Below, piece by piece: positions 12,860 through 13,268 of a stretch of 13,268 nucleotides of DNA. The DNA is from Alphaproteobacteria bacterium (GTDB taxonomy: Bacteria; Pseudomonadota; Alphaproteobacteria; Rhizobiales; Aestuariivirgaceae). Position 1 is the first letter of the stretch; each line of letters starts with the position of its first letter. The translations under genes were made by a program, and so were the position numbers. The stretch spans positions 1-13,268 of the forward strand of contig JAGRLX010000259.1 of NCBI GenBank assembly GCA_020441605.1, written 5' to 3'. The notes beneath the pieces were generated by a model that was given only the letters and a program-made list of their open reading frames with translations, was not told the DNA's origin and ran no database searches.

Positions 12860-12888
12860 AATATATCACAAGTTTAGGCATTTTTAAA
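12860..12888 (-). promoter_or_regulatory. Promoter-like element pointing toward carD
   Basis: On the minus strand TTTAAA (12888-12883) and TATATT (12865-12860) are separated by exactly 17 bp, in the only strongly A/T-rich stretch of the spacer. The -10 box matches the consensus at five of six positions. Confidence 0.4.
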
Positions 12889-13015
12889 GTGCCGCATCTC
12901 CGTGCACGGTACAATTTTCCATCGCACACGGAGGAATCCGGTGGAAAAGGTTAACGGCGCCTGTTCCACGCCGCAGAATTTCCAGTCAATCACATGGGGC
13001 GCCGGGCCCTGGAGA

Positions 13016-13268
13016 TCAATCGCCTTCGCCGGGTTCGGGCGAGAAATATTTTTCGAGTTTGCCCTCGACACCATCGAATTCCTTGGCGTCTGAAGGCGCG
13101 TCGCGCTTGACCGTGATATTCGGCCACTTCGAGGCGTATTCAGTGTTGAGCTTCAACCAGGATTCGAGTCCCGGCTCGGTATCGGGCTTGATCGCCTCGG
13201 CCGGGCATTCCGGTTCGCACACACCGCAATCGATGCATTCGTCGGGATGGATCACCAGCATGTTCTCG
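13016..13268 (-). CDS. fdxA: Seven-iron ferredoxin FdxA, 3' part
   Basis: The gene is cut by the right edge of the window; 83 C-terminal codons are visible, against about 112 residues for the family. The [4Fe-4S] binding motif [12 protein letters not shown] is present in [20 protein letters not shown], followed by the family's long C-terminal part with [11 protein letters not shown] at the end. The other cysteines, ligands of the [3Fe-4S] cluster, should lie in the ~30 missing residues. The Met at 13261 is internal (MLVIHPDEC), preceded in frame by Glu-Asn, and should not be taken as the start. FdxA is a soluble low-potential electron carrier. Its position next to carD is common in Hyphomicrobiales. 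Confidence 0.96.
   Translation of the reverse strand, partial: ENMLVIHPDECIDCGVCEPECPAEAIKPDTEPGLESWLKLNTEYASKWPNITVKRDAPSDAKEFDGVEGKLEKYFSPEPGEGD

Larger units (their letters stand above)
12611..13015. other. carD-fdxA spacer, no conventional gene seen
   Basis: These 405 bp contain no supported protein gene on either strand. Visible elements are the carD leader hairpin, the intrinsic terminator at 12796-12823, the promoter-like element at 12860-12888, and G+C-rich inverted repeats just downstream of fdxA (for example CGGCG / CGCCG near 12954-12975 followed by a T-rich stretch on the minus strand) that may assist termination. Confidence 0.5.

Noticed and set aside
13016..13261. FdxA starting at the Met at 13261 as a complete 81-aa protein
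   Set aside because: The frame stays open to the window edge with Glu-Asn before this Met, and the family needs the upstream cysteines; the gene is simply truncated by the window.

Overview
The window is G+C-rich chromosomal DNA from an alphaproteobacterium, most likely of the order Hyphomicrobiales (Rhizobiales). The reasons are the carD-fdxA neighbourhood at the right end, the alphaproteobacterial-type PNPase C-terminus at the left end, and the protein families in between. No 16S or other definitive marker is present, so a genus cannot be given.

Left part (1-5915). This holds housekeeping and signalling genes: the 3' end of pnp (+), a membrane HAMP-GGDEF-EAL cyclic-di-GMP protein (-), an alpha/beta hydrolase (+), a periplasmic cytochrome c'/c556 (-), a 45-residue unknown protein (+, with its own intrinsic terminator), a response regulator with an unassigned C-terminal half (-), and upp (-). 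Most sit as single-gene units in convergent or divergent arrangement, with hairpins between convergent pairs.

Middle part (5916-10387). A two-gene operon encodes a CatE-like VOC dioxygenase and the quinone reductase WrbA. It is preceded by a good promoter, and a perfect 7-3-7 palindrome lies over the predicted transcription start. This looks like a repressor-controlled quinone/catechol detoxification unit. Next come an FkbM-type methyltransferase (+), convergent with a translationally coupled pair (SDR epimerase then PLP aminotransferase, TGATG overlap, -), and a complete tRNA-Arg(CCT) gene (-) just upstream of that pair.

Right part (10347-11480). This is the most unusual segment. The first 41 bases of the tRNA-Arg gene (5' end through the anticodon loop) are repeated exactly 1,093 bp away. 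Between the two copies lies more A/T-rich DNA with only two small, tail-to-tail membrane-protein genes, no integrase, and paired 10-bp-phased TTGCTCT motifs near both ends. It reads as a very small tRNA-integrated element (satellite or deletion remnant) that has replaced the 5' half and upstream region of the tRNA gene.

Beyond it (11481-13268) are the carD terminator, a CarD-family RNA polymerase regulator with an unusual ~115-residue histone-H1-like Lys/Ala/Pro tail, a 405-bp spacer with a strong intrinsic terminator and a promoter-like element pointing toward carD, and the 3' part of fdxA, which runs off the window.
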